The notes: generated by a model not told the origin, from the letters alone. Positions 1 to 9,103 are shown, numbered from the stretch's first letter. The stretch is 64,000 bases of DNA from Pseudomonadota bacterium (GCA_023394965.1 JAEWZX010000001.1:6975-70974), one strand, 5' to 3'. Program-made: numbers and translations.

Positions 1-648
1 GTCGAAGTCCGGCTCATGAAAATCGACCATGCTGACGGCACGCCCTGCCGGCGTGTTTTCGAGTGGACCGATGTACAGATTATCGAACTGTTCTGGCGGG
101 AAGATGGTGAAACGGCGTTTGCCCACAGCGCAGCAGGCCAGATTGCGCGGGAAATCGTTGTGCGCGGCGACTCTCGTAGAAGTACCGATCCAGATGCTGT
201 GAAGCGGTTCCCGGTCATCGACCGGGGATGGATTGTCTTCCACAAGGCCATCAAAGAACAGCTTCATATCGACCGACGTCAGATAGATGGCCGGGGCATC
301 GGCCCGGCCTTCATTGTCGTCAAAACCGCGGAATATATCGGGCAGCTTTCCCCGTGCGGTGCGAAAATTCATGTCGAATTCGTCATCATAGAACAGCCGG
401 CCATCGCGGCCCGGCTGCCCTATCGTGACGGTGAAAGGCACTGGGCGGGCTCGATCGAGAAGGTATTCCCTTGCCGCCCGTGGCGAATCCAAACCCAGCT
501 GAACCAGGGGCCAATCTTTCACCAGCCCGCGCACAACGAAAGGTTTTGGGTTCTCGTCGAGCAAGGCCGACAGGTCCGCAGTGCTTGCCACTTTGCGCAC
601 TTCGACCTGTTTCATGTGCTCGAAAATAGAGGGGCCAGTCTCAGCCAC
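1..648 (-). CDS. Cupin-like / JmjC-type protein (C-terminus off window)
   Basis: This minus-strand frame stays open from a GTG at 648 to the left edge, about 216 codons, so the 3' end is missing. The start is supported by AAGGAG about six bases upstream, and it overlaps the SapC stop by eight bases (GTGGCTGA). An in-frame ATG lies at about 615. The visible protein has an N-terminal segment with VRGLVKDWPL, then an HND iron-binding type motif inside AAHNDFPRNL, followed by GKRRFTIFPPEQFDNLY. This order (HxD, then G-K-R-x-F-x-x-F-P-P-E-Q) is typical of cupin_8/JmjC-like 2-oxoglutarate/Fe(II) oxygenases; the second metal histidine would lie beyond the edge. Such genes commonly accompany SapC and flavin halogenase genes behind TonB receptors in this group. 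The substrate is unknown. Confidence 0.8.
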   Translation of the reverse strand, partial: MAETGPSIFEHMKQVEVRKVASTADLSALLDENPKPFVVRGLVKDWPLVQLGLDSPRAAREYLLDRARPVPFTVTIGQPGRDGRLFYDDEFDMNFRTARGKLPDIFRGFDDNEGRADAPAIYLTSVDMKLFFDGLVEDNPSPVDDREPLHSIWIGTSTRVAAHNDFPRNLACCAVGKRRFTIFPPEQFDNLYIGPLENTPAGRAVSMVDFHEPDFD

Positions 649-1360
649 GGCTCTCCTTTGTGTCTTTTCGCGCGGCCAGTTCGGCCAGATTGGATAGTGA
701 GGCGATGGCCATGAATATCGGCATCAAGTGCCCGTCACTCTGAAGTGAACCCAGTGCATCCGCGTCGAGAGCGCGCAGCTTATCCTCGTTGATCATATGG
801 AAGCCGACGAGCGAGTTCTTCGATCCGTTGGTGAGCGGCACCTCGAAGACGAAGGGCTCAAGCAGTTCATAGCGCTCCAGGGCTTCGAAGAATTGAGTGC
901 TGGTTTCGTAACCCTCGTGCAACAGACCCAGCTTCTCGGAGATGTCTTCCAGAAAAGGAGTGAGCAGTCCCTGCTCGTCGAAGACGCGCGTTCCTTCTCC
1001 CCCTTCAGCTATGCGGGGATGGTCCATATCGATATGGATCTGGGCTTGGCCATCATCATCGGAAGCGCGACCGACAAGAAAAGGGCGGATCGAGATCGAC
1101 AGCGGAAGATAGCGCGCATCCCAGCCGGCTTCGAGCAAGAACAGGTTTTCACCGCTTTCGAAGCCGAAGAGGGCGAGGGCGCTGAAACGACCGGTGTCGT
1201 TGTCGCGCCGAAACACGATGGGATAGTGCACTTGCACCTGCCGAAATTCTTGAGGCACGATGATCGCGGCCATCACGTCATCGCCCAACGCCGCACCTGC
1301 TTCGGTATGCACACGGAGATCGGAATGATCTGCATTGTTCAGAATTTGATGGTTGCTCAT
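641..1360 (-). CDS. SapC family protein
   Basis: A 239-residue protein with the SapC-family pattern: HYPIVFRRDNDTGRFSALALFGF near residue 45, then a GWDARYLPLSIRPFL-like block, and a charged C-terminus ending in a LAAL-type helix. SapC proteins were named from a Campylobacter surface-layer locus, but in alphaproteobacteria they occur next to TonB receptors and flavin halogenases, and their biochemical role is not established. The ATG overlaps the halogenase stop (ATGA) and its own stop overlaps the cupin gene start. The three genes are therefore translationally coupled and probably act together. No signal peptide or membrane segment is visible, so a cytoplasmic location is expected. Confidence 0.88.
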   Translation of the reverse strand: MSNHQILNNADHSDLRVHTEAGAALGDDVMAAIIVPQEFRQVQVHYPIVFRRDNDTGRFSALALFGFESGENLFLLEAGWDARYLPLSISIRPFLVGRASDDDGQAQIHIDMDHPRIAEGGEGTRVFDEQGLLTPFLEDISEKLGLLHEGYETSTQFFEALERYELLEPFVFEVPLTNGSKNSLVGFHMINEDKLRALDADALGSLQSDGHLMPIFMAIASLSNLAELAARKDTKESRG

Positions 1361-2910
1361 CGTGAGATCGTAACTCCTTGCCCCGAACTTTCGTGCAGCG
1401 ATGCATTCAGTGCGTTAAAATAAGCTCTGTTGGAGGGCAGGGCCGCAGATAGCGCACGTACACGGTCTGCCACACCGGCCAGTTTCTGCAGGGTATGACT
1501 CGGTGGAATTTTGATTGCTTCTGCTGGTAGCGGGAAGCCCATTCCGTAAAGTACGTATTGATGGCTGGTCGCAGAAAAAATCTCGTCGATCTGGGGGAAA
1601 TCCGCTGCAGACGGAGGATGATCTCGCCACAGTTCCAACTGAGCCAACAGTGACTGAGGAACCGTCGCTGGATCGCGCTGAGCCCGCCAGTAGGGTTCTG
1701 TGCGCTGGCTTAAAACGTAGTGGAGCTTGAGGAAGTCGACGATCCGGTCCCAGCGATAAAGGAATAGTTTGTTGAAACGATCAGCGAGCCTCGGGAGGCC
1801 TGTTCGGCTTTGCGGGAAACCATCTGCCAATGCTTGCAGCGATAATTCGATAAGCACGATGGCCGATGCCTCAAGCGGTTCGATAAAGCCTGCGGATAGG
1901 CCAATTGCCAAGCAATTTCCTTCCCAGAACCGATCCCGGTGGCCTGTTGGAAATTGCAGTTTGCGAGGGCAAATGGCGGCCATATTTGCGTCAGGCATTT
2001 TGGCTTCGACATAGCTCGTCAGGATGTCCGCCGCTTCTCCATCCTTCAGAAAGTGGGACGAATAGACGCAGCCGATACCTCGCCGGGTCGGGAGGGCGAT
2101 ATCCCAAATCCACCCGGCGCGGTGGGCAGTCCCGATGGTTTGCGATGCAATGGCGCTCTCGGGCTGAACCGGCACCTGCAATGCCAGAGCGCGATCGTTG
2201 AAGGAGACATCTGACCGGTCGATCCAGCGGACGCCCAATTCATCCCCAATCAACTTGGCAGCCAAGCCAGTGCAATCGATGAAGAAATCGCCTTCGACCG
2301 CGACACCGTCGTCCAGCAGCAATTTGCTCAATAAACCGCTGCCATCTCTCTCAATCCCTGTTACGAGGCCGCGTACATGTTTCACACGGAGTTTCGATAC
2401 GGCTTGATCGGCCAGTAAACCGACAAGCTTTCCGGCATCCAGATGGTAGCCATAGTTGAGTGCACCTGTGAAGGGGGGCATGGTTCGCTGCCGCGGCGCA
2501 AGGTTCCGGTCGCATATGGCAGCCTGCGCGGTCATGGTTCCAGCGAAGGATCCCGAACTGTCCTCATGTCTCCACGCGGCCAGCAAATCGGAGATGGCGT
2601 TTGGGGGAGGCGCACTGAAGGGGTGGTAATAGCTATCCTGCGCTGAGCCATCCACCCAGCCATCAAAACGGGATCCCTGTTTGAACGAGGCATCGCAGCA
2701 GGCCAGAAAAGAGGCTTCGTCAATCCCCACGGACGACAAGGTTTCTCGCAGCGTTGGCCAGCTTCCTTCGCCGACACCGATGGTCGGAATATCCGGAGCC
2801 TCCACCAAAGTAACCGTAAGTTCAGGCCGCCGCGCAGCCAGAACACACGCTGCCAGCCAGCCGGCCGTTCCGCCGCCAACGATTACCAGCCTATGAAACT
2901 CGGATGCCAT
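1357..2910 (-). CDS. Flavin-dependent (tryptophan-type) halogenase
   Basis: A 517-residue protein of normal length for the family. The FAD-binding GGGTAGW motif is at residues 12-18, and the catalytic lysine equivalent to PrnA Lys79 is K77 in SFKQGSRF. The WxWxI signature lies at residues 267-271 (WIWDIALP), with alanine where most members have proline directly after the Ile. An EPLEAS segment near residue 340 corresponds to the catalytic-glutamate loop. The family chlorinates or brominates an aromatic substrate using FADH2, O2 and halide via HOCl, and needs a separate flavin reductase. The true substrate of TonB-linked members is usually unknown; indole-like compounds are a guess. The start has a GAGG about ten bases upstream. 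The nearest upstream element is the terminator hairpin behind the TBDR, so expression probably depends on read-through. Confidence 0.9.
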   Translation of the reverse strand: MASEFHRLVIVGGGTAGWLAACVLAARRPELTVTLVEAPDIPTIGVGEGSWPTLRETLSSVGIDEASFLACCDASFKQGSRFDGWVDGSAQDSYYHPFSAPPPNAISDLLAAWRHEDSSGSFAGTMTAQAAICDRNLAPRQRTMPPFTGALNYGYHLDAGKLVGLLADQAVSKLRVKHVRGLVTGIERDGSGLLSKLLLDDGVAVEGDFFIDCTGLAAKLIGDELGVRWIDRSDVSFNDRALALQVPVQPESAIASQTIGTAHRAGWIWDIALPTRRGIGCVYSSHFLKDGEAADILTSYVEAKMPDANMAAICPRKLQFPTGHRDRFWEGNCLAIGLSAGFIEPLEASAIVLIELSLQALADGFPQSRTGLPRLADRFNKLFLYRWDRIVDFLKLHYVLSQRTEPYWRAQRDPATVPQSLLAQLELWRDHPPSAADFPQIDEIFSATSHQYVLYGMGFPLPAEAIKIPPSHTLQKLAGVADRVRALSAALPSNRAYFNALNASLHESSGQGVTISR

Positions 2911-2946
2911 GGGTTCGGCCTCATACCCGCAGTTGGTCTGCGAGAC

Positions 2947-2986
2947 AAAAAAGGAGAGCCGTACTGTCGGGCAGTACGGCTCTCCT
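2947..2986 (-). terminator. Intrinsic terminator / attenuator between TBDR and halogenase
   Basis: Arms 2952-2966 and 2972-2986 are perfectly complementary (15 bp) around a five-base loop. Read on the minus strand the hairpin is followed by a run of six T (2952-2947). It lies 39 bases past the TBDR stop and only 37 bases before the halogenase ATG, leaving little room for a new promoter. It should therefore set a high-TBDR, low-halogenase ratio. Confidence 0.9.
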
Positions 2987-3024
2987 ACTATGGCGTGGAC
3001 TGGACCATGATTGGCCCTGCCTTG

Positions 3025-6000
3025 TTAGAAGGAGAAGCGCACACCGGCCGCGTAACGCGGTGCACCGCGATAGGCGAAGAAGGTCTCGTTCTCGTTCCGA
3101 CGGAAACCCTTGAGGTTCTCGCCCGTCAGGTTGATCCCTTCCACAAAGACCGTGAGGCCCATGTCGAACTCGTAAGAAGCGCTGGCGTCGATCTGCCAAT
3201 ACTCATCACGATAGAAAGGGTTGGTCGGGTTCTGGCTATAACCGGCGAGGAACTTGTCGCGCCAGTTCCATGCTACACGAGCCTGAAGTGGCCCTTTATC
3301 GTAGAACAGCACTGCGTTGGCGCTGTCGGACAGGCCGACCAGCGCAAACTGCGAGATTTTATATGGCTGCGTGTCATCGAATTTCGCGTCACCATTCACG
3401 ATGGTGTAGTTCAGGATAACGCCGAGGCCGGTTTCCCAGAAGCTATGCTGCAAGGCGAATTCGAAGCCATCTATCTTGGCCGTCTGGTCCGAATTTCCGG
3501 GCAGAGTCAGATCTACAAGAAGAGGTGCATCTTCTGGCAATCCATAAATGCGAGTCACCCCGTTCACGACTTCCGTCGTTTCAGGATAGTTGGCGATTAT
3601 GTAATTGCGAATGCTATCATTATTCGCGTTTGCCCCAAGTGCTGCGCGAGCTTCATCCGCGCGCGGCCCGTCGAACGGGTTCGTGATATTCTCGAGGAAA
3701 ATTTGACGGCTTCCGCTGGTGTCGATGTAGTTTTCGACATTTTTACGGAAATACCCGACCGACAGATAGCTTTCTGGTCCATAGTACCATTCCGCCGATA
3801 CGTCGAAGTTCTCCGACTTGTATGGCAGCAAGCTCGGATTGCCCTGACTGCCTTCCCCACCATCCTGCCGGAACAGCGGGCTGTAAGATAAACCGGCTTC
3901 AAGGTTGCTGTAAGAAGGCCGTGTGATGGTGTGGCTGTATGAGGCGCGCAAGATGACGTCCTCAACTGGCTCGATGTCGAAGTCGACATTGGGCAGCCAG
4001 AAATCGTACCCACCCTTGACCCTTGTGTATTCGAGATTTTCTGTATCGAGTTCGAGATAGAATTCGTTCGCGGCCGCCCAGTACGAGCCGGTCACTGTCG
4101 GCACCAGAGCGGTGGAGTCCACTCTGGTGTCTTCATAGCGCAATCCAGTGATCAGATGTGCTTCGCCGGCCCCGATATCGAATGAGAAGTTTGCCTCGGC
4201 GTAAGGGGCAAGCGTCTTTTCAGTGATGCGACGGTCAGTTGTCGGGTTGGCCAAGCAGGTGCCGGAAATCGCAGTGCCTGCGCCCGAGTTGCTGCAAATG
4301 CCGAACTGACTTTCTAGGAGGTTCACCATGCGCTCTACGTCGAAACCATAGAACTGCTGGATGATGTTCGGATTATCGACGCCATCCATACCGCGGAAGG
4401 CTTCGGTCACGTCGATCGGGAAGAAAATATCGTCAGGTATATCGTCGGCCGTACCAACGCCTCCCCAGGTTTCATTCTGAAGGAAGCCGTAAGCGGACCT
4501 GATCTTGTTTTCAGTGTAGGAGACACCGAAATCCAGGCTGTCCAAGAAGCCAAGATCAGCCTCCCATCTACCGCTCAACTGGACCTGGTCTATGTCGTCA
4601 CGGAAATAGGCATTCCTGAAGGCGCTGCCGGTGGCGTAACGCTGCGTGACATCATTGGAATCAACGCCTGGCGCATTTACATAGGAGATCACTGGAAGAT
4701 AGCTGTCAAAATCGATCCGCTGTTCCTGCAGACCATAGATGGCCGTACCCACCGAGACGCTCGAGCCATAAGGCAAAGTTGGTTTCGACTCAGCGCTCGA
4801 ACTATGTGCGTCCAGAACCCAAGTTAGACCACCCGGAGCCTCCCATTCGAGATTAAAGCCTATAGATTTGTTGATGGACCGGTTCGCGGTGAGCGATCCA
4901 GAATAGGACAGGTCGGATGGCGCATCACCGAAGTTCTCTGAATAGAACAGCGGTCCGGCCGCCGGTCCGTCGGTCCAGCCGCTCGAGGTATCGCCATGGT
5001 TGAACCAAATCCCGACTGAACTCTGGCGCGCTTCGACTGTATTCTGTGAGAAGGTATAATCGACCGTCGCAGTCAGACCGTCGACGACTTCGTACTGCAG
5101 CACTGCCTGGCCGTTGATCCGTTCGCGCGAAATATCGGTGACGTTGTAAGAGCCGTTTTGTGGCACCGCATACACATCGTTCGGGCCGGGGCGATTCTGT
5201 ACGTTTGCATCCGGTCGAGGGCATACACTGCCCCATTCGTTCTCGTAGCTGTTACCAAGCGAATCTACACCGCCGCAACCAAGGTATCCGTCACGCCATT
5301 CGGTAGAGTACTGGTTAAAGCCAGAGTTGCGCTTCTGATAGCTGCCCGTGACAGCAATACCGATGCGATTATCCGCAAAGGTGCTCGACAAGATGCCTGA
5401 AATTTCTGGCGTAATGTCGACGTCGCCATTCTGCGACTTGTCGTAAACGCCCTTGATCCCGATGCTACCCTTGAAGCCAGGGTCATCAAGCGGCCGTGGG
5501 GTGCGGATATTGATTGTTGAACCGATACCACCAGAAGGAACCGTGGCGCGCCCAGTTTTGTAAACTTCGACAGCAGCCACCGCTTCAGAAGCGAGATTGC
5601 CGAAATCGAAGGACCGCGAAGAAGGCGCGCTGGCACCATCCCCAAGGGTCGAAGTCGGCATCTGGCGGCCGTTCAGCGTAACCAGATTGTATTCTGGCCC
5701 AAATCCCCGAACGGTAACACGCGCACCCTCACCATTCTCGCGGTCAATCGAGACGCCCGTAATGCGCTGCAGCGATTCCGCAAGATTCGTATCCGGAAAT
5801 TTGCCGATGTCTTCTGCAGAAATTGCGTCGACGACACCCTGGCCAGAACGCTTGATGTTCATCGATTCGCGCAAGCTGGCACGAATGCCGGAGACGATAA
5901 TGACATCGCCTTCGTTTTGCAGGACTTCTTCGGCCGCCTCGTCGCTAGCCGTTGCATCCTGAGCAAACGCGAGCGGTGCGCTCACGCCCATTGCGACTAC

Positions 6001-6051
6001 CGATGCCCCCGCCAGATACCGGATGAGCGCAGGCCTGTGTTTGAAAGTCAT
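3025..6051 (-). CDS. TonB-dependent receptor, MalA-like (oligosaccharide-type) subclass
   Basis: An outer-membrane active transporter of 1008 residues. The start at 6051 was chosen over an upstream TTG (6069) because GGGAGGAG lies about eight bases before it and the signal peptide then begins MTFKHRPALIRYLAG and ends at AFAQ. A TonB-box-like DVIIVSGIR is followed by a plug containing FPDTNLAESLQRITGVSI and RGFGPEYNLVTLNGRQMP, a pattern common in proteobacterial maltodextrin and oligosaccharide receptors. The C-terminus ends in aromatic F (GVRFSF), as expected for a barrel. The family match suggests a carbohydrate-like ligand, but this is inference. The gene heads the halogenase operon and has palindromic operator-like repeats upstream. 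Confidence 0.92.
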   Translation of the reverse strand: MTFKHRPALIRYLAGASVVAMGVSAPLAFAQDATASDEAAEEVLQNEGDVIIVSGIRASLRESMNIKRSGQGVVDAISAEDIGKFPDTNLAESLQRITGVSIDRENGEGARVTVRGFGPEYNLVTLNGRQMPTSTLGDGASAPSSRSFDFGNLASEAVAAVEVYKTGRATVPSGGIGSTINIRTPRPLDDPGFKGSIGIKGVYDKSQNGDVDITPEISGILSSTFADNRIGIAVTGSYQKRNSGFNQYSTEWRDGYLGCGGVDSLGNSYENEWGSVCPRPDANVQNRPGPNDVYAVPQNGSYNVTDISRERINGQAVLQYEVVDGLTATVDYTFSQNTVEARQSSVGIWFNHGDTSSGWTDGPAAGPLFYSENFGDAPSDLSYSGSLTANRSINKSIGFNLEWEAPGGLTWVLDAHSSSAESKPTLPYGSSVSVGTAIYGLQEQRIDFDSYLPVISYVNAPGVDSNDVTQRYATGSAFRNAYFRDDIDQVQLSGRWEADLGFLDSLDFGVSYTENKIRSAYGFLQNETWGGVGTADDIPDDIFFPIDVTEAFRGMDGVDNPNIIQQFYGFDVERMVNLLESQFGICSNSGAGTAISGTCLANPTTDRRITEKTLAPYAEANFSFDIGAGEAHLITGLRYEDTRVDSTALVPTVTGSYWAAANEFYLELDTENLEYTRVKGGYDFWLPNVDFDIEPVEDVILRASYSHTITRPSYSNLEAGLSYSPLFRQDGGEGSQGNPSLLPYKSENFDVSAEWYYGPESYLSVGYFRKNVENYIDTSGSRQIFLENITNPFDGPRADEARAALGANANNDSIRNYIIANYPETTEVVNGVTRIYGLPEDAPLLVDLTLPGNSDQTAKIDGFEFALQHSFWETGLGVILNYTIVNGDAKFDDTQPYKISQFALVGLSDSANAVLFYDKGPLQARVAWNWRDKFLAGYSQNPTNPFYRDEYWQIDASASYEFDMGLTVFVEGINLTGENLKGFRRNENETFFAYRGAPRYAAGVRFSF

Positions 6052-6096
6052 TGCTGTTTCTCCTCCCAATCCGCGCGCATGCAGCGCACGAAAACC

Positions 6097-6141
6097 TTTA
6101 TATGTGAACGTTCACCTATTTGATAACGTTCACTTGGTCAA
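6097..6141. promoter_or_regulatory. Palindromic operator repeats between TBDR and flavin reductase
   Basis: A perfect 12-bp palindrome GTGAACGTTCAC lies at 6104-6115, and AACGTTCAC recurs at 6125-6133, exactly 18 bp away. On the minus strand TTGACC (6141-6136) and TATAAA near 6102-6097 flank the repeats and could be promoter elements, which would place the operators between or over them. CG-centred dyads of this type are usual for LacI-family repressors, and LacI control fits a MalA-like TBDR. No LacI gene is in the window, so the regulator is inferred. Confidence 0.6.
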
Positions 6142-6270
6142 TTCCTGCGTCTGTTGTGCGTCGGAAAAGTGCATCAATGTTGCAAATGTGTTGCATTTTT
6201 TGCGGCGGACTTTTGTGGCTAAGACGTTCGCCTGTTGCCCAAACGTTGGAGCAGGGGTAGCTGGGCAGCA

Positions 6271-6861
6271 ATGTTCGACCCAAATGCTTTCCGCGATGCG
6301 CTAGGCAGTTTCGTCACCGGCGTCACGATCGTGACCGCGAGGGACGGCGATGGCCGTCCGTTCGGACTTACTGCCAATAGTTTCAATTCGGTGAGCCTGG
6401 ATCCGCCGATGGTGCTGTGGAGCCTCTCGCTTAAATCGGGAGCGCTTCCCGTATTCCGAGATACCGACAGTTGGGCGGTGCATGTTCTGGCCGCCGATCA
6501 GCAATCCATGTCCGATCGGTTTGCTCGGCCAGGCGAGGATAGATTTGCCGGTATCGACTGCGCCAACGGGCCGGAAGGCGCCCCCTTGCTGGATGGTTAT
6601 GCTGCGCGCTTCGGTTGTCGGGCGCGCTTCGAATATGAAGGTGGTGACCACGCGATCTTCCTTGGGGAGGTTGTGGATTTCGACCGGCGCGAAGCTGAGC
6701 CACTTATTTATCATAGCGGCCAGTATGGCCGGGTCATGCGGTCGCCAACTGGAGAAGATCTGGAACGGGAAGGTTTGGCCGAGAGGGCTGGTGACGATCT
6801 TTCCCTGACGGCAAGCGGTGTGGAACTGTTCGAAGCTCTCGCAGCCTTGGCCAACCGCTAG
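6271..6861 (+). CDS. Flavin reductase family protein (FMN-binding split barrel)
   Basis: A 196-residue protein when started at the ATG MFDPNAFRDALGSFVTG; an upstream in-frame TTG at 6235 is less likely. It carries the flavin reductase/DIM6-NTAB pattern: SFVTGVTIVTARDGDGRPFGLTA near the N-terminus, then NSVSLDPPMVLWSL, and a C-terminal PLIYHSGQYG segment typical of the two-component monooxygenase reductases. A short tail follows, with DLSLTASGVELFEALAAL. It should reduce FMN or FAD with NAD(P)H for a partner oxygenase. Two possible clients are adjacent: the halogenase operon on the other side of the operator and the nitronate monooxygenase 57 bases downstream. Which one it serves cannot be read from sequence. 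Confidence 0.85.
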   Translation: MFDPNAFRDALGSFVTGVTIVTARDGDGRPFGLTANSFNSVSLDPPMVLWSLSLKSGALPVFRDTDSWAVHVLAADQQSMSDRFARPGEDRFAGIDCANGPEGAPLLDGYAARFGCRARFEYEGGDHAIFLGEVVDFDRREAEPLIYHSGQYGRVMRSPTGEDLEREGLAERAGDDLSLTASGVELFEALAALANR

Positions 6862-6917
6862 ACACATCGCCTTCCCCTCGATACCGGTTGCGAAAAGCAA
6901 CTAGGGAAGAGGCAGTG

Positions 6918-7895
6918 ATGAAAACCCGCATTACCGAACTGTTCGGGATCGAACATCCAATCATTCAGGGCGGCATGCATTATGTCGGGCTGGCGGAAAT
7001 GGCTGCAGCTGTTTCAAATGCTGGCGGGCTGGGTATCATCACCGGATTGACCCAAGGTACACCGGAAAAGCTCGCGAACGAGATCGCTCGCTGCAAGGAA
7101 ATGACAGACAAGCCTTTCGGCGTGAACCTGACCTTTCTTCCAACGGTCAATGCGCCTGATTATCCGGGGCTGGTTAAGGCGATTATCGAGGGCGGAGTTA
7201 AGGTGGTCGAAACTGCCGGCAACAACCCTGCGCAGGTACTGCCTTATTTCAAGGATGCCGGGGTAAAGGTCATCCACAAATGCACTAGTGTGCGGCATAG
7301 CCTCAAGGCCCAGTCAATTGGCTGTGACGCGGTTAGCGTCGATGGCTTCGAATGCGGCGGCCACCCGGGTGAGGACGACATTCCCAATATGATCCTGCTC
7401 CCACGAGCGGCAGACGAGCTGGATATTCCCTTCGTTGCCAGTGGCGGCATGGCCGATGCCCGCAGCCTCGTGGCCAGTCTCGCCATGGGGGCTGAAGGAA
7501 TGAACATGGGCACACGCTTCATCGCGACAAAAGAAGCGCCGGTCCACGAGAATGTGAAAAAGGCGATCGTAGCGGCGAGCGAACTCGATACGCGTCTCGT
7601 TATGCGGCCTTTGCGCAATACTGAGCGGGTGATGACCAACGAAGCCGTCGAGCGCCTGCTGGAGAAAGAACGCAAGTTGGGTGCCGATCTCAAGTTCGAA
7701 GACATTATCGAGGAAGTCGCAGGCGTATATCCGCGGATCATGACCGAAGGTGACATGGATGCAGGTGCGTGGTCCTGCGGAATGGTGGCAGGGCTCATCA
7801 ACGATATCCCGAGCTGCAAGGATCTGATCGACGGCATTATGTCTGAAGCAGAAAGCCTTATTCGCCAGCGCCTTACTGGCCTGCTTGCTAACTGA
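6918..7895 (+). CDS. Nitronate monooxygenase (2-nitropropane dioxygenase family)
   Basis: A 325-residue FMN-dependent TIM-barrel enzyme. The start is at 6918, after GGAAGAGGCAGTG; ten codons of open frame upstream are ignored. N-terminal TELFGIEHPIIQGGM, the central ECGGHPGEDD motif with its flavin-site histidine, then VASGGMADARSLVASLAMGAEGMNMGTRF, are diagnostic of the NMO/2-NPD family. The true substrate may not be a nitronate, since many family members in catabolic operons act in other FMN-dependent steps. It sits between the flavin reductase and an acyl-CoA dehydrogenase (15-base gap), which suggests a co-transcribed catabolic set, although NMOs themselves carry tightly bound FMN and do not require a reductase. 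Confidence 0.88.
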   Translation: MKTRITELFGIEHPIIQGGMHYVGLAEMAAAVSNAGGLGIITGLTQGTPEKLANEIARCKEMTDKPFGVNLTFLPTVNAPDYPGLVKAIIEGGVKVVETAGNNPAQVLPYFKDAGVKVIHKCTSVRHSLKAQSIGCDAVSVDGFECGGHPGEDDIPNMILLPRAADELDIPFVASGGMADARSLVASLAMGAEGMNMGTRFIATKEAPVHENVKKAIVAASELDTRLVMRPLRNTERVMTNEAVERLLEKERKLGADLKFEDIIEEVAGVYPRIMTEGDMDAGAWSCGMVAGLINDIPSCKDLIDGIMSEAESLIRQRLTGLLAN

Positions 7896-7909
7896 AGGGG
7901 CCGATCACC

Positions 7910-9052
7910 ATGCTCGACACCAGCCAGCGCACGTCCTACAATGAGGACCACGAAGCTTTCCGCGACACGGTCCGCAAGGTCTTCGCCGAACATATGACCC
8001 CTCATCTGGACCAGCATGAGGACGAGGGCATCGTGCCCCGATCTGCATGGAAGGCGCTGGGCGAGGCGGGGATGCTGTGCCCCACCGTCAAGGAAGAAAA
8101 CGGCGGCCTCGGCCTCGATTTCGGCTTCAACTGCGTATTGTGCGAAGAGCTATCCTATCTCGGCAGCTCGGCTGGCTTCACGCTGCAGAACGATATCACC
8201 GCCAATTACATCGAGCGTCTCGGCACCGAGGAACAGCGGCACAAATACCTTCCGGGCATGGTTTCGGGCGATGTGATCTCTGCCATCGCCATGACCGAAC
8301 CGGGCGCGGGCAGCGATCTGCAGGGCATCCGCACCACTGCGGTCAAGGACGGCGATGAGTTGGTGGTGAACGGGGCGAAGACCTACATCACCAATGGTCA
8401 GAATGCCGATGTGGTGATCGTCGTTGCCAAGACCGATCCCTCGCAGGGGGCCAAGGGGACGACGCTGGTACTGGTTGATGCCGATACGCCGGGTTTCGAA
8501 CGCGGGCGCAATCTCGACAAGATCGGGCAGCACTCTGCGGATACATCCGAACTCTTCTTCAACGACTGCCGTGTGCCGATGACCAATATTCTGGGTGGGG
8601 AGGGGCGCGGGTTCATTCATCTGATGGAGGAACTGCCGCAGGAACGGCTTGGCATTGCTGTTGGCGCTCAGGCGGCAGCGCAGCGCGCTTTCGACGAAGC
8701 CGTGAAATTCACCAAGGATCGCAAGGCCTTCGGCAAGACCGTGTTCGAATTCCAGAACACCAAATTCGTCCTCGCCGATCTCAAGGCCAAGCTGCAGGTG
8801 GGCTGGGCGCATCTCGACTGGGCGATCAAAAAACACCTCGCGGGAGAGCTTACTACGGATGAGGCGAGTGCTGCGAAATTGTGGCATACGGATTTGCAGT
8901 GGGAGGCCTGCGATAAGGCGCTGCAACTGCATGGCGGGGCAGGATATATGAACGAATATTCCATCGCCAGGCTGTGGCGCGATGCGCGGGTTACGCGCAT
9001 TTTCGGCGGTACGAACGAGATCATGAAGGAGGTCATCTCCCGTTCTATCTGA
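7910..9052 (+). CDS. Acyl-CoA dehydrogenase, long-chain (LCAD) type
   Basis: A 380-residue FAD enzyme that introduces an alpha-beta double bond into acyl-CoA. It has the family motifs ISAIAMTEPGAGSDLQGIRT and KTYITNGQNADVVIVVA, followed by DRKAFGKTVFEFQNTKF. The C-terminal IFGGTNEIMKEVI has Gly where short- and medium-chain enzymes have the catalytic Glu. The base is then expected at the LPQERL glutamate (near residue 245), the position used by LCAD/IVD-type enzymes. An RBS-like AAGGGG precedes the ATG. It is the last gene of the flavin reductase-NMO-ACAD run. The natural substrate is unknown. Confidence 0.92.
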   Translation: MLDTSQRTSYNEDHEAFRDTVRKVFAEHMTPHLDQHEDEGIVPRSAWKALGEAGMLCPTVKEENGGLGLDFGFNCVLCEELSYLGSSAGFTLQNDITANYIERLGTEEQRHKYLPGMVSGDVISAIAMTEPGAGSDLQGIRTTAVKDGDELVVNGAKTYITNGQNADVVIVVAKTDPSQGAKGTTLVLVDADTPGFERGRNLDKIGQHSADTSELFFNDCRVPMTNILGGEGRGFIHLMEELPQERLGIAVGAQAAAQRAFDEAVKFTKDRKAFGKTVFEFQNTKFVLADLKAKLQVGWAHLDWAIKKHLAGELTTDEASAAKLWHTDLQWEACDKALQLHGGAGYMNEYSIARLWRDARVTRIFGGTNEIMKEVISRSI

Positions 9053-9103
9053 GAAGCAACCGAGGCCGACGGGGCCGCCCCGCCGACTTCGATTTCGCCG
9101 ACT

